Made by a program: the position numbers and the translations under genes. DNA of 40,354 nucleotides from a virus, in IMG/VR virus record IMGVR_UViG_3300025437_000002, positions 1 through 40,354 of that record; one strand, 5' to 3'. Shown in pieces: positions 29,477 through 38,351 of this stretch. The notes beneath the pieces are model-generated. The model ran no database searches and was not told the origin of the DNA. It worked only from the letters and a program-made list of their open reading frames with translations. The number at the start of each line of letters is the position of its first letter. Position 1 is the stretch's first letter.

Positions 29477-29818
29477 ATGGCGAAGTCGTTCAAAGCAACG
29501 TGGCTCGGTGACGAGGACCCCGGAGCGCAGATCATCCGCATGGGTGACTTGCGTTTCATCAAGGGGGAGCCGACCGATGTTCCTGAAGACCATGCGATGG
29601 CGGAAACGCTGCGCAGTAATCCGATGTTCGCCATCGATGACGCGAAGGCGAACGTCGTACAGGCAGACGAGCCGACCGACGACGAGCAGAGCGCGAATGC
29701 GGATCGGGGAACCGAGCGCGGCGAACTCAAGGCTCAGCTTCGCGCGCTCGGGGTGGACGTGAAGGGCAACCCGAGTGTCGAGACGCTTCGCCAGAAGCTC
29801 GCGGACGCAACCGCGTAA
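29477..29818 (+). CDS. Small head-region protein
   Basis: A 113-residue acidic protein with a strand-rich start (MAKSFKATWLGDEDPGAQIIRMGDLRFIKGEPTDVP) and a C-terminal helical repeat (LKAQLRALGVDVKGNPSVETLRQKLADA) that resembles a SAP/Rho-N-like small DNA- or RNA-binding fold. TAAGGAGG precedes the ATG. Position suggests head completion. Identity uncertain. Confidence 0.6.
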   Translation: MAKSFKATWLGDEDPGAQIIRMGDLRFIKGEPTDVPEDHAMAETLRSNPMFAIDDAKANVVQADEPTDDEQSANADRGTERGELKAQLRALGVDVKGNPSVETLRQKLADATA

Positions 29819-30498
29819 TGGCGACCTGCCGCCACATCGTTAATTCCGCCCTGCGCAAGATTGGAAGACTTGGCGCAGGGCGGGAGCCGCGCGTGGCGGA
29901 CCAAACGGACACGCTGGCGGCGCTTGAGGGCCTGTATGGTTCTTGGGTGTCGTCCGGCGCGTTCGGGCGGCTGCAGGATGTTGTGCCGACCGGCACGACC
30001 TATACGGCCCGCGGTGGGGAGCGGATCCTGCGGCAGGACACGTTGGACGTGGTTCTGCCTGAACTAGTGTCAGATGCTTCCTACAACGATTATGGCCGCC
30101 ATCGTGACGGCTATTACGGAACCGTCGTCTCGATTTCGACGGTAGGCAACCAGACGATCATCGACGTGAAGCCGGGGCAGCCTATTGGCTATGCGCTTCC
30201 GCCACGCGATGCGTCTGCAGTAATCATCACGGACACGCAGGGCGGCAATACCGCCTCGTGGCTGTACGACGGGCATATCAAGCGCTGGGAGCGGCTGGAA
30301 ACGCTGCAACTGGACGATGAGGCTCCGCGCTCCAAGAGCGACCCTGAAGGCCTGAGCGCCGCGCTCGCCATGGAAGTCGCAGACCAGTTCGGTGCCGAGA
30401 TAGGCCCCACCACGCTACGGCAGGGCAATCGCTACCTCGCCGCCCTCACCCAACGGTTCGGCATGCGCTCCGAGCCTGCTGCCGGAGTGTACTGCTGA
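29818..30498 (+). CDS. gp4-like head-tail adaptor protein
   Basis: A 226-residue protein. The N-terminal helical part (CRHIVNSALRKIGRLGAGREPRVADQTDTLAALEGLYGSWV) is the hallmark of P22 gp4-type adaptors, which attach beneath the portal and close the head. ALAMEVADQFGAEIGP near the C-terminus is also typical. It starts by overlapping the previous stop (TAATG). Confidence 0.8.
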   Translation: MATCRHIVNSALRKIGRLGAGREPRVADQTDTLAALEGLYGSWVSSGAFGRLQDVVPTGTTYTARGGERILRQDTLDVVLPELVSDASYNDYGRHRDGYYGTVVSISTVGNQTIIDVKPGQPIGYALPPRDASAVIITDTQGGNTASWLYDGHIKRWERLETLQLDDEAPRSKSDPEGLSAALAMEVADQFGAEIGPTTLRQGNRYLAALTQRFGMRSEPAAGVYC

Positions 30499-30797
30499 TG
30501 GGCGCGACCCTAAGCCGCAGCCTCAACGCTGCGCCAGTCTACATCGTGAACAAGGACGGGCAGGATGTCGACTTCATCCAGCTTCTATCGAACCTCGCGC
30601 GCGTTGGCGGCGGGTCCGCAGATACGACCGACACGGCCGGCAATGCCGTCCCCACCTATCGGGCGCATACCTTCACCTACGACAATTCCGGCAATCTCGC
30701 CACGGACACGGTGACGGACGGGACCAATACCTGGGTCCGAACCTACACTTACACCCCGTCTGGCCCGGCGACTGACAGCGGGTGGGTAAAGCAATGA
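30498..30797 (+). CDS. Small structural protein
   Basis: A 99-residue protein, rich in Thr, Asp and Tyr strands (TYDNSGNLATDTVTDGTNTWVRTYTYTPSG). Such short repeat strands occur in phage tail decorating proteins. It overlaps its neighbours by one and four bases. It begins the 4.9-kb insertion between gp4- and gp10-like genes. Confidence 0.55.
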   Translation: MGATLSRSLNAAPVYIVNKDGQDVDFIQLLSNLARVGGGSADTTDTAGNAVPTYRAHTFTYDNSGNLATDTVTDGTNTWVRTYTYTPSGPATDSGWVKQ

Positions 30798-31195
30798 GCG
30801 ATCCGAACCGCGTCATTCCGTTCATGCGGAATAGTGACGTTAACCCTGCGATCGTGCCGATCGCCATCGCACCGGCTGCGTACCAAATTCCGGGCGGAGC
30901 CGCTGGGCTCAACGCCGCAGGTGTCACGGCGTTCACGGCCACGAACCCCAACCCGTTTGCCATCTGGCTTCGCGGTTGGTCCGGCAGCATGACGCCTGTC
31001 CCTGACCCTACTGACAAGGGCAACTACATCCCGCCTGGCGCGCAAATCACGCAGTCCAGCGTGCGCCCAGACTATCTAGTCGCTACCCCTGACACCAAGT
31101 CCCTGCTTTGGCCTTATTACGGAGCAGACGGCACGACGCCGCTCTATGACATGAGCAAGGCGCGGCTGGTCATCGTGTTTGGATCGGGGCTGTGA
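30794..31195 (+). CDS. Structural protein of the tail insertion
   Basis: A 133-residue protein, Pro/Ala/Gly-rich with strand segments (GVTAFTATNPNPFAIWLRGWSGSMTPVPDPTDKGNYIPPG). ATG at 30794 overlaps the previous stop. The pattern fits a small beta-sandwich attached to the tail; not matched to a named family. Confidence 0.55.
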   Translation: MSDPNRVIPFMRNSDVNPAIVPIAIAPAAYQIPGGAAGLNAAGVTAFTATNPNPFAIWLRGWSGSMTPVPDPTDKGNYIPPGAQITQSSVRPDYLVATPDTKSLLWPYYGADGTTPLYDMSKARLVIVFGSGL

Positions 31196-31749
31196 CCGTC
31201 AAGGCTCCGGGCATTGGAACGCAGGTGACGTGGACGACCCTGCCCGGCAAGCCATCCGTGTTCGCGCCGGCAGCCCATACGCATCCATGGATCGATATAA
31301 CCGGCAAGCCGACGACCTTTGCGCCATCGGCTCATACCCACTTGTGGGCGGATATCACGGACCGCCCCACCATTCCTGCTGTGACCCCGCTCGCAACGGC
31401 GACACCCCAGCCGCTCGGCACGGCCGCAGTCGGCACGTCCACCAATGCCGCCCGCGAAGATCACGTGCATGCCAAGCCTGTGGGCCTACTAACGCTGCTC
31501 GGTACGGCGACGGTAGGCGAGACGATGACGGTGGGCGTGGCTCTGGGGGTGCGGCGCTACACCCAGACCATCACTGGCGCTGCGGTGGGGGATCGCTTGG
31601 TCATCGCCCTGACCGGTGCGCCATCCAACGGCACGATCCAGGACGCCTACGTCTCGGCGGCCAACACAGCGAATATTGGCCTGCTGGTACCTGCCCTGTC
31701 CATCGGCGCGGTCGTTGCCGTGCCCCTCGCAGTCTACAAGGTAAGCTGA
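31192..31749 (+). CDS. Tail fibre-like protein with FAPxAHTH repeats
   Basis: A 185-residue protein with two copies of a tail-fibre repeat, GKPSVFAPAAHTHPWIDI and GKPTTFAPSAHTHLWADI, then SLGTAAVGTS-like and EDHVHA segments, features of phage fibre shafts and receptor-binding adaptors that trimerise through His pairs. A strand-rich C-terminal domain follows. GTG at 31192 overlaps the previous stop. Confidence 0.75.
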   Translation: MTVKAPGIGTQVTWTTLPGKPSVFAPAAHTHPWIDITGKPTTFAPSAHTHLWADITDRPTIPAVTPLATATPQPLGTAAVGTSTNAAREDHVHAKPVGLLTLLGTATVGETMTVGVALGVRRYTQTITGAAVGDRLVIALTGAPSNGTIQDAYVSAANTANIGLLVPALSIGAVVAVPLAVYKVS

Positions 31750-33971
31750 TGGTCACGCAGGTCATCCAGGCGGGAAGCAGCCTGCGGGTCGTCATTGAGG
31801 CTCGAGGCATCGAGAGTACGTCAATCGTCAACGGCCGGCTGATGGTGTCGTACTCGGACGGCTCCGTAGAGGATGCTGGCGCGGTTGGCGGTGGGACGCC
31901 TACCCCAACGCCTGGTCCGACCCCAACCCCGACGCATACCCTGCTGGCGCCTGTCGTCACCACGGCAACGGGCGACGACGCCTACAGCGTGGCGTTCAAC
32001 GTCGTGCTGCCGCAGGACAATGCCCTGCCCGACACCGGGTACATGGGCTTTGGCCTCAAGGCGGAGCGGGCGACCAACCCGCTGTTTACGATCGGGTACA
32101 CCACCGAAACGAACCTGCTGAACAGCACCACGATCAGCGCGGGCGATGCGGACTTCCTGATCGCGAACAACCTGACGCCGGGTACGGGCTACTATTTCCG
32201 GTTCAGCGTCATTCCGCCGATCGGGGACGCGGTCAACCTGCCCTCGCCCACCACGGCGGTTGGACCGTTGACGGTCGCAGGCAATCCCACCTCCACGTTG
32301 AACCCTGTTTCTGCGCTTTTGGCGGATAGCTGGGTCTCGGCAGGCAACCCGCCGTACCCTGGGTATTTCGCAGGCGCCTATTACGCTGCGCACCCGGAGC
32401 ATCAGGTTTCCAACTTCTCGATGGGCGGCCAAGGTCTCGGCTACGCCGCGTCGAAGATTCCTGACGTCGTTGCCATCCGGCCTTACGTCATCTTCCTGAG
32501 CTTCGGTCCGAACGACTTCATGAACAGCGGCGTCACGCTGTCTCAGTACATCGCGAGCTACGCAGACATCATCAACCAGTTCAAAACTCAGCTACCGGGC
32601 GTCGCTATCGCTGTCCGCACGCTGACTGAGCGTCACGCGTCTGATGGCGGCGCGGATGGCAGCGGCGGCTACAACGACCTCTACAACGCCAACCGCAAGG
32701 CGTTCAACGCTCAGGTCCGTCAGTGGAAGACGGACGGCTTCATCGCCCAAGTTGTCGACATCGGCGCTGACCCGGTGATCGGCCGCGATGGTGGCATGGA
32801 AATCGGATCGCCTGAGTCTGCAGACGGCTTGCATCTCACCGAAGGCCCGACGCCCGCCGGTCAGGGCTACGCCATCCCGATCTTCGCCAACGCCATGAAT
32901 GCGCTCTACGCCGCCACGCCTTTGCCGAGCGGTGGATCCACAGGAGACCCCGACGTGTCCAGTTTTGCGATCAGTCCCACGTCGCTGTCGCAGCCTGAAG
33001 GCAACAGCGGCACAACGCCTTTCGTCTACACCGTCACCCGCACGGGCGGCACGACCTACGCCGCTGCGATCGATTGGGCCGTGACGGGAACGGGCACCAA
33101 CCCGGCAGCAGCTACCGACTTCGTAGGCGGCACCTTCCCATCCGGCACGGTGACGTTCGCTGCCGGCGCAACCACGGGAACGATCACGGTCAATGTGGCC
33201 GGCGATACCAGCATCGAGTCCGACGAGACGTTTACGGTTACCCTGACCAACGGCCGCACGACGGGCACGATCACGACCGCGGCGGCTACCGGCACGATCA
33301 CCAACGACGATACGAGCGGCAGTGGTGGCGGTGGAGGCGGTACGCAGCCTGTCGGCTATGCCTCGACCTACAGCTATGAGGGCGCACCCGGCTTCGCCAC
33401 GTCGTTCACCTTCCCGACCAATCAGGTCTACGCGACGGCAGGCAAGGCGCTGGTCTATATCGACAGCTTCGGGGACGCCTCGCGCCAGCCCGCAACGGTC
33501 ACCCTCACGCCCACTGGCGGCGGCACAGCGGTCAGCCTCACCCGCGTCAATTCCTCTGAAGGCTTGTGGCACGCCAACGTTTCGGCAGGCACCTATACGC
33601 TGTCGATGACAGCAACGAGCGCCGGCTTTGCGTACGTCGGCATGGTTTCGGTTCTCGCGACGAACGCGGCGGCTACGCTGGGGGCAACCCAGGTCCAGCC
33701 TGGCGCCAACCGCAACAACCCCATCTCCTTCCCCGGCTCGCAGGTCGTCGGGACGAACGCGCTGGGCTTCTACATCGTCAACAGCACCTCGACCGTTGCC
33801 TCGCGTAGCGACGGCTCAACCGAGCGGGTCGCGCTGATGATCAACGACACGCAGTTTGGCGGGGTTCACTACGTCAGCCTTGCAACGCTGCCGGCCACGG
33901 CCACGCCGACCTACAGCCTGTCGGCCAACCCTGGCGACCGTGGCATTGCCGTCACGGTGAACGCGGCATGA
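31749..33971 (+). CDS. Virion-associated SGNH hydrolase with Calx-beta module
   Basis: A 740-residue multidomain protein. Order: N-terminal attachment segment (1-48), a Pro/Thr linker PTPTPGPTPTPTHT (51-64), a fibronectin-like beta domain (about 65-180), an SGNH esterase domain (about 185-395), a Calx-beta domain (about 403-525, ending GTITNDD), a Gly/Ser linker and a C-terminal beta domain. SGNH residues: Ser194 in ADSWV, Gly229 in MGGQG, Asn255 in GPNDF, Asp359/His362 in DGLHL. Such enzymes on virions often remove acetyl or other esters from surface polysaccharide. ATG at 31749 overlaps the previous stop; the longer open frame is a shadow of the fibre gene. Confidence 0.85.
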   Translation: MVTQVIQAGSSLRVVIEARGIESTSIVNGRLMVSYSDGSVEDAGAVGGGTPTPTPGPTPTPTHTLLAPVVTTATGDDAYSVAFNVVLPQDNALPDTGYMGFGLKAERATNPLFTIGYTTETNLLNSTTISAGDADFLIANNLTPGTGYYFRFSVIPPIGDAVNLPSPTTAVGPLTVAGNPTSTLNPVSALLADSWVSAGNPPYPGYFAGAYYAAHPEHQVSNFSMGGQGLGYAASKIPDVVAIRPYVIFLSFGPNDFMNSGVTLSQYIASYADIINQFKTQLPGVAIAVRTLTERHASDGGADGSGGYNDLYNANRKAFNAQVRQWKTDGFIAQVVDIGADPVIGRDGGMEIGSPESADGLHLTEGPTPAGQGYAIPIFANAMNALYAATPLPSGGSTGDPDVSSFAISPTSLSQPEGNSGTTPFVYTVTRTGGTTYAAAIDWAVTGTGTNPAAATDFVGGTFPSGTVTFAAGATTGTITVNVAGDTSIESDETFTVTLTNGRTTGTITTAAATGTITNDDTSGSGGGGGGTQPVGYASTYSYEGAPGFATSFTFPTNQVYATAGKALVYIDSFGDASRQPATVTLTPTGGGTAVSLTRVNSSEGLWHANVSAGTYTLSMTATSAGFAYVGMVSVLATNAAATLGATQVQPGANRNNPISFPGSQVVGTNALGFYIVNSTSTVASRSDGSTERVALMINDTQFGGVHYVSLATLPATATPTYSLSANPGDRGIAVTVNAA

Positions 33972-35362
33972 TGCGCTGGATCCTCGCCCTCGCCGCGCTG
34001 ATCGCGACGCCTGCCGCCGCGCAACTCAACCTGCCGGCGCAGCTCACCTATACGCTGACCGACCCGACGCCGACCTATCCGGTGCCGGCCGATGCGGAGA
34101 TGCCAGCGGCCATCAGCGAGACATACGACGTGTCGGCGCTGACCAGCACGTCCGCCACGCTCTACAAGGCGTCCAACTACGCAGGGTCACAGGCGAAGGC
34201 TCGTTTCACCTGCGTTCCGAACGACGTTGTCGGCTATATCGATCAGCTTCGCGGCCCCGGTCAGCAGCCGTTCGGCCATGGTCACGGCCCGTTCTTCGGT
34301 GGCACCAGCGTCAGCAAGGATATCACGACTTGGACGCAGCTACGCACCGCTGCGGCAGCCAAGAGCGCGGCTGGCATGCTTGCCTCGACCTGCCCCGGCG
34401 ACCGCATCAACGGCTCGCTGTACTGGCAGCCTTGGGTGATGAAGGCGAATGCGCTGGGTGACGGCGTCACGCGGCTGAAGAAGGTCAACCTGATCACGCT
34501 GTACTACGTGATCGATGACCCGAACGCTGCGGCGACGACGGAGCGTCTGCGGCGGGGTTTCGGAGCCGTGTTCGGGATGAACATGGACGACCCCGACATG
34601 CTGGCGTTCAAGGCGCTGATCAACGCCGCGAACCAGCGCAATACCCAGATCCAGCTTCAGTTTACCGAGGCAAGCCACGGTGAATGGGTCTGCGACGGCG
34701 ACAGCAACGTCTACAGCTATCTCGCGAATTACGATGGCACGCCCGCGTTCAACTGCCCTGCCGGCAATACGCTGTACGCTCGCGTACAAAGCAACGTGTG
34801 CTGGAACGGACATCTCCGCTCGACGGACGGGTATAGCCATATCATCCCGCAGGTCCGCGCAGGGCAGGACGGCAAGCTGCATTGCCCAGCCGAATATCCC
34901 TACAAGCTGCCGCAGATTGAGACCATCTTCCGCTACTCGCACATGGGTCCGAGCGACTACAGCAAGTGGCGACTGTCGAGCGATGACCACGCCGCGATGA
35001 TCACCGGGCGGGCCTTCCGCAACGGGGAAAGTCTGCACACCGACTATATCTTCGGCTGGGACGAGCGCTTCAGCGACGATTGGCAGTGCGCCATCGGCAT
35101 GAAAGTGCCGAACCGCCTTTGCACGATCGCAGAGGGCGGCACGGGACCGCACGACCTCGATTACAGCACGACCGGCCCGCGCGGCAACGGCGGCCCTGTC
35201 ACGCGCCTGCTGTCCGATAGCGTCGTGCCGAACAGCGGCGGGAACCTGCTGATAGACCTTAGCCGTAGCTTCCCGGGCAGCCAGCCCAGCGATTGGCTCG
35301 CGATGCCTGCGCTCGGCACCAGCCAGCCGGTCAAGGGGCCGGTGACCATCCATGTCCATTGA
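33968..35362 (+). CDS. Secreted DUF1996-domain protein inside the tail cluster
   Basis: A 464-residue protein with a classical signal peptide (MMRWILALAALIATPAAAQ). The mature part has DUF1996 features: a histidine-rich GHGHGPFFGG (103-112), the WQPW...ALGDG stretch, the TDGYSHIIPQVRAG segment and YKLPQIETIFRYSH, with six or more cysteines that could form disulphides. DUF1996 is best known from fungal and actinobacterial secreted proteins of unknown role. It overlaps the SGNH gene and precedes gp10-like. A signal peptide is unexpected for a virion component; it may be exported by the host or handled with the particle. Confidence 0.8.
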   Translation: MMRWILALAALIATPAAAQLNLPAQLTYTLTDPTPTYPVPADAEMPAAISETYDVSALTSTSATLYKASNYAGSQAKARFTCVPNDVVGYIDQLRGPGQQPFGHGHGPFFGGTSVSKDITTWTQLRTAAAAKSAAGMLASTCPGDRINGSLYWQPWVMKANALGDGVTRLKKVNLITLYYVIDDPNAAATTERLRRGFGAVFGMNMDDPDMLAFKALINAANQRNTQIQLQFTEASHGEWVCDGDSNVYSYLANYDGTPAFNCPAGNTLYARVQSNVCWNGHLRSTDGYSHIIPQVRAGQDGKLHCPAEYPYKLPQIETIFRYSHMGPSDYSKWRLSSDDHAAMITGRAFRNGESLHTDYIFGWDERFSDDWQCAIGMKVPNRLCTIAEGGTGPHDLDYSTTGPRGNGGPVTRLLSDSVVPNSGGNLLIDLSRSFPGSQPSDWLAMPALGTSQPVKGPVTIHVH

Positions 35363-35371
35363 GGCAGCAGC

Positions 35372-36709
35372 ATGGCGGTAATCCCGCTCGGTATCGGTTC
35401 CTACAGGCGCGCGTCTGGTTTCGTGCCGGAGGTAGTGCTGCGCAACCTGTACCTAGAGAAGGATCAAAGCGGCATCAGCCCAGATAATACTCTGCGGATC
35501 CAACGCCCGGGGCTTACCCGCATTGCCTCAGTAGGGGCGTATCCCATTGAGGGGCTGCACTACCGCACCTCTACGGGGGAGCGGCTAGCCGTCTCTGCGG
35601 GAACCTTTTACGTAAACGAGGTTGCCAGCGGCATGTTGGGCAACCTTGGTCGCGTTGCGATGGTGTCCACTCCGTTTGCATCTCTGATCGTTAGCGGCGG
35701 TGATCTGTATATCTGGGATACGGTTCTCACCGGCCTTCAGCTTCCCGATGACGCGCCGTCCAACGGCTACGTCCAGGATGTCGACCAGCTCAATGGGTAT
35801 GGTATCGTTCTGCAGCCCAACGGACGGTTCTACTGGATCGTGCCGGGGCAGACGACGATCGACCCGCTGAACTATGCCACAGCGGAGAGCCTGCCCGACA
35901 AGGCCAAGGCTGTACGTCGGCTTGGTGACGAGTTCTGGATCTTCGGGGACGAGAACGTCGAAGTATGGCAGGCCACCGGCGACCTTGATGCGCCTTTCCA
36001 GCGCGCGAACGGCCGCAACTACGAACGCGGGTGTCTCTATCGCGATGCCGTGCGCCGCTTCGACAATACGCTGGTCTGGATCGGGGATGACAACCAGGTC
36101 TATCGCGGATCGTCCGTCCCTCAAGTAATCAGCGATAGCGGCATTGCCGAGCGTATCCGCCGCGCTGCCGGGGACTGTTCCGCAACGACCTTCGGCATTG
36201 ATGGTCACAGCTTTTATGTGCTGACAATCCCGGGACAGGGCACGTTCGCCTATGATGCTGCGACGCAGGCATGGAGCGAATTTTCTACCGCGGCGACGGG
36301 CGGCTGGATTGCCCAGACTGGTTATCAGGTCAATGGCTCAATCATCATGGGCTCGGGCCTAGACGGGCGGTTGTTCCGCGTCGATGCCAACGCGTTCACG
36401 GACGATGGTGCTGCTTTCGAACGCGCAGTGACGGGCTTGGTCGCGATCAGTGGCAAGCGGCCTCGCAATGACAGCCTTTCAGTCGGCGTTGGGGCTTCGG
36501 ATCAGGCGACGATCCGTATCCGGTGGCGCGATGGGCAGGACGACTATCCCGCCGTGTACGAGGAAGTCGACGCATTCGCGCCGTACGACATCGCCACTAT
36601 TTGGCGGCTGGGCATGCCAGAGCAACCCTATCGCGAGGTAGAGGTAAGCTGCGTGGATCCGGTAGGCGTTCGCTTCTCCGGCATGATGGCGAACGAAGCA
36701 TGGCGGTAA
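35372..36709 (+). CDS. gp10-like tail hub / DNA stabilization protein
   Basis: A 445-residue protein of the P22 gp10 type, a hexameric plug below gp4 that closes the DNA channel and carries the tailspikes. Repeated blade-like segments support a beta-propeller (GLHYRTSTGERLAVSAG, FWIFGDENVEVWQATGD, LVWIGDDNQVYRGSSVP, FYVLTIPGQGTFAYDAATQAWSEFST). It starts after GAGG and is the first gene after the insertion, restoring P22 order. Confidence 0.85.
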   Translation: MAVIPLGIGSYRRASGFVPEVVLRNLYLEKDQSGISPDNTLRIQRPGLTRIASVGAYPIEGLHYRTSTGERLAVSAGTFYVNEVASGMLGNLGRVAMVSTPFASLIVSGGDLYIWDTVLTGLQLPDDAPSNGYVQDVDQLNGYGIVLQPNGRFYWIVPGQTTIDPLNYATAESLPDKAKAVRRLGDEFWIFGDENVEVWQATGDLDAPFQRANGRNYERGCLYRDAVRRFDNTLVWIGDDNQVYRGSSVPQVISDSGIAERIRRAAGDCSATTFGIDGHSFYVLTIPGQGTFAYDAATQAWSEFSTAATGGWIAQTGYQVNGSIIMGSGLDGRLFRVDANAFTDDGAAFERAVTGLVAISGKRPRNDSLSVGVGASDQATIRIRWRDGQDDYPAVYEEVDAFAPYDIATIWRLGMPEQPYREVEVSCVDPVGVRFSGMMANEAWR

Positions 36710-37317
36710 AGCCCTTCGTCAAGACATCGCAGCTTCAGCAGAGCCAGCCGATCGTTGATAAGGATGGGCGGCCGGCAGCGTGGTTCGTGCGTCTGCTCAA
36801 CGACAACAACGCCAACGTAACAAACGCGATCAATGTTCTTGCGCAGATACCTGAAATTCAAACTGCATTGAAGAACCTGGACAGCGCGACAAAGGCAGCT
36901 CAGAGCGCGGCTGACGCAGCGCAACAGGCGGCAGACAACACCAAGAAGGAGGCTGCTCTACAGGGCAGCTATATCGAGCCCTCAAGCGTGCTGACGGCAA
37001 CGCCCACCACTATCACGATCGCCAGCCACACCCGCTACTACCCGCAAACGACTGGCGCTCCAATCAGCGTTTCCGTCAACGGCGGTACAGTCGCTGCTAC
37101 CACGGGCGGGGACACGGATTACATCTTCTATAGCGACCCAATGCGCGCAGGCGGCAACGTGACCTATCAGGTATCGACGGAAGCGCCTGTCCAGACGGGC
37201 AACACGCATGTCGTTGGGGCGGTTCTTGTGCCGACGACCGGTACGGCTGATGGTGGCGAAGGGCCCCGTCGCCCTGGCTACGTCACCGCCAAGTTCGATA
37301 CCCAGCCCGCCGTATGA
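36700..37317 (+). CDS. Tail needle-like or fibre protein with coiled coil (gp26 position)
   Basis: A 205-residue protein with a central coiled coil (ALKNLDSATKAAQSAADAAQQAADNTKKEAALQ, about 54-87) and a strand-rich C-terminal domain. It lies between gp10- and gp14-like genes where P22 has the trimeric needle gp26, and its N-terminus (QSQPIVDKDGRPAAWFVRLLNDN) may attach to the hub. Sequence similarity to gp26 is not evident. ATG at 36700 overlaps the previous gene by ten bases. Confidence 0.6.
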   Translation: MAVKPFVKTSQLQQSQPIVDKDGRPAAWFVRLLNDNNANVTNAINVLAQIPEIQTALKNLDSATKAAQSAADAAQQAADNTKKEAALQGSYIEPSSVLTATPTTITIASHTRYYPQTTGAPISVSVNGGTVAATTGGDTDYIFYSDPMRAGGNVTYQVSTEAPVQTGNTHVVGAVLVPTTGTADGGEGPRRPGYVTAKFDTQPAV

Positions 37318-37733
37318 TCAGGCGGGAGCATGATGCCGAACTGATCAACAGGGTGTCGAACCTGCCGGGCGTTCATGAGAACATAAATTACGGTGATCAT
37401 TCCATGGATTGGTCCCCTGCCTTTCCAGCTAGTGACACTGGCATATTGGTGCTGTCGAACGGTGAAGACGCGTGCGGAGTTTTCGTCCTCGGTGAGGCAC
37501 GGCGCTGGCAGGTCCATACGATCTTTGCCCCGACCTGCCGGGGACGCAGGGCACTGGAAACAGGCCGTGCGATGGTCGAGTTCATGCGTCCTGCCGCATC
37601 TGTTCTGTGGGGCGCAACCCCTGTCAGGAATTGCGCCGCGCGTTGGTTCAACCGACAATTAGGCGCCATGCCTATACGCCGTGATCAATACGAGGCGGAG
37701 GGCGAGGTGGAGATATTCGAGATCAGGATGTAG
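37314..37733 (+). CDS. gp14-like (GNAT-fold) assembly protein
   Basis: A 139-residue protein with an acyltransferase-like core (GEARRWQVHTIFAPTCRGRRALETGRAMVEFM, then a WGATPVRNCAARWF helix). P22 gp14 and its relatives share this GNAT-like fold and act in assembly of the ejection machinery. Position directly before the gp7-like gene matches. The acetyl-CoA loop (normally RGxGxG/A) is replaced by CRGRRA, so catalysis is uncertain. Confidence 0.65.
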   Translation: MIRREHDAELINRVSNLPGVHENINYGDHSMDWSPAFPASDTGILVLSNGEDACGVFVLGEARRWQVHTIFAPTCRGRRALETGRAMVEFMRPAASVLWGATPVRNCAARWFNRQLGAMPIRRDQYEAEGEVEIFEIRM

Positions 37734-37736
37734 CTC

Positions 37737-38351
37737 ATGGCCGGATCACTCATTGGCGATATCGTCGGAGGCGTTACCGGCGGCAAGGGCGCGAAGAAAG
37801 CTGCTCAGATACAGCAGCAGACAACGCAAATGCAGATTGCGGCGAACAACGCCAATCTGGCCAAGATCACGGGGCTTTCACAACCGACAATTGATCGTGG
37901 CAATTGGGCTGGCGATACCTACGCTGGCTTGCTCGGCAAGGGTGACCAGACCGCAGCAGCTTCAGCGCTGGCGACCTATCGCAACTCGAGCGGTTATCAG
38001 GACCTACTCAATACCGGTCTGGGGGCCGTAAACGCAAACGCGTATGCTCGGGGTATGGGTGATAGCGGCGCGACGCTGAAAGCCCTCCAGTCCAAGGGTA
38101 TGGCGCTGGCAGATCAGAACCAGCAGCAGTACCTTGGGAACCTCGCCAACCTGATTGCATCCGGCAACAGCGCAATCGGTAGTGTCGCGGGCGTCAACAC
38201 CAGCACCACAATGGCGAACAATCAAGCCCTGCAGTCTAGTGCAGATGCTCGCGGCAATGCGGCCCTGATCAGCTCGGCGGCCTGGCAGAATGCTTTCAAG
38301 AACGCTGACAACCGGATCAACAACTTCGCGTCCAGCTACGGGGGCTACTGA
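37737..38351 (+). CDS. gp7-like ejection protein
   Basis: A 204-residue protein, Ala/Asn/Gln-rich and helical (IQQQTTQMQIAANNANLAKIT, YLGNLANLIASGNSAIGS), starting MAGSLIGDIVGGVTGGKGAKKAA. The Gly-rich hydrophobic N-terminus and Gln/Asn-rich helices are typical of P22 gp7-type proteins that leave the virion with DNA. It overlaps the next gene by one base. Confidence 0.8.
   Translation: MAGSLIGDIVGGVTGGKGAKKAAQIQQQTTQMQIAANNANLAKITGLSQPTIDRGNWAGDTYAGLLGKGDQTAAASALATYRNSSGYQDLLNTGLGAVNANAYARGMGDSGATLKALQSKGMALADQNQQQYLGNLANLIASGNSAIGSVAGVNTSTTMANNQALQSSADARGNAALISSAAWQNAFKNADNRINNFASSYGGY

Noticed and set aside
31179-31748. 930-residue continuous frame through the fibre gene into the SGNH protein
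   Set aside because: Its first 190 residues are Arg/Gly/Pro-rich out-of-frame translation of the fibre gene; the ATG at 31749 with TGATG overlap is a better start.
32592-33572. 326-residue minus-strand frame opposite the SGNH gene
   Set aside because: Shadow frame with Arg/Ala/Gly bias and no start context; the plus-strand domains are intact.
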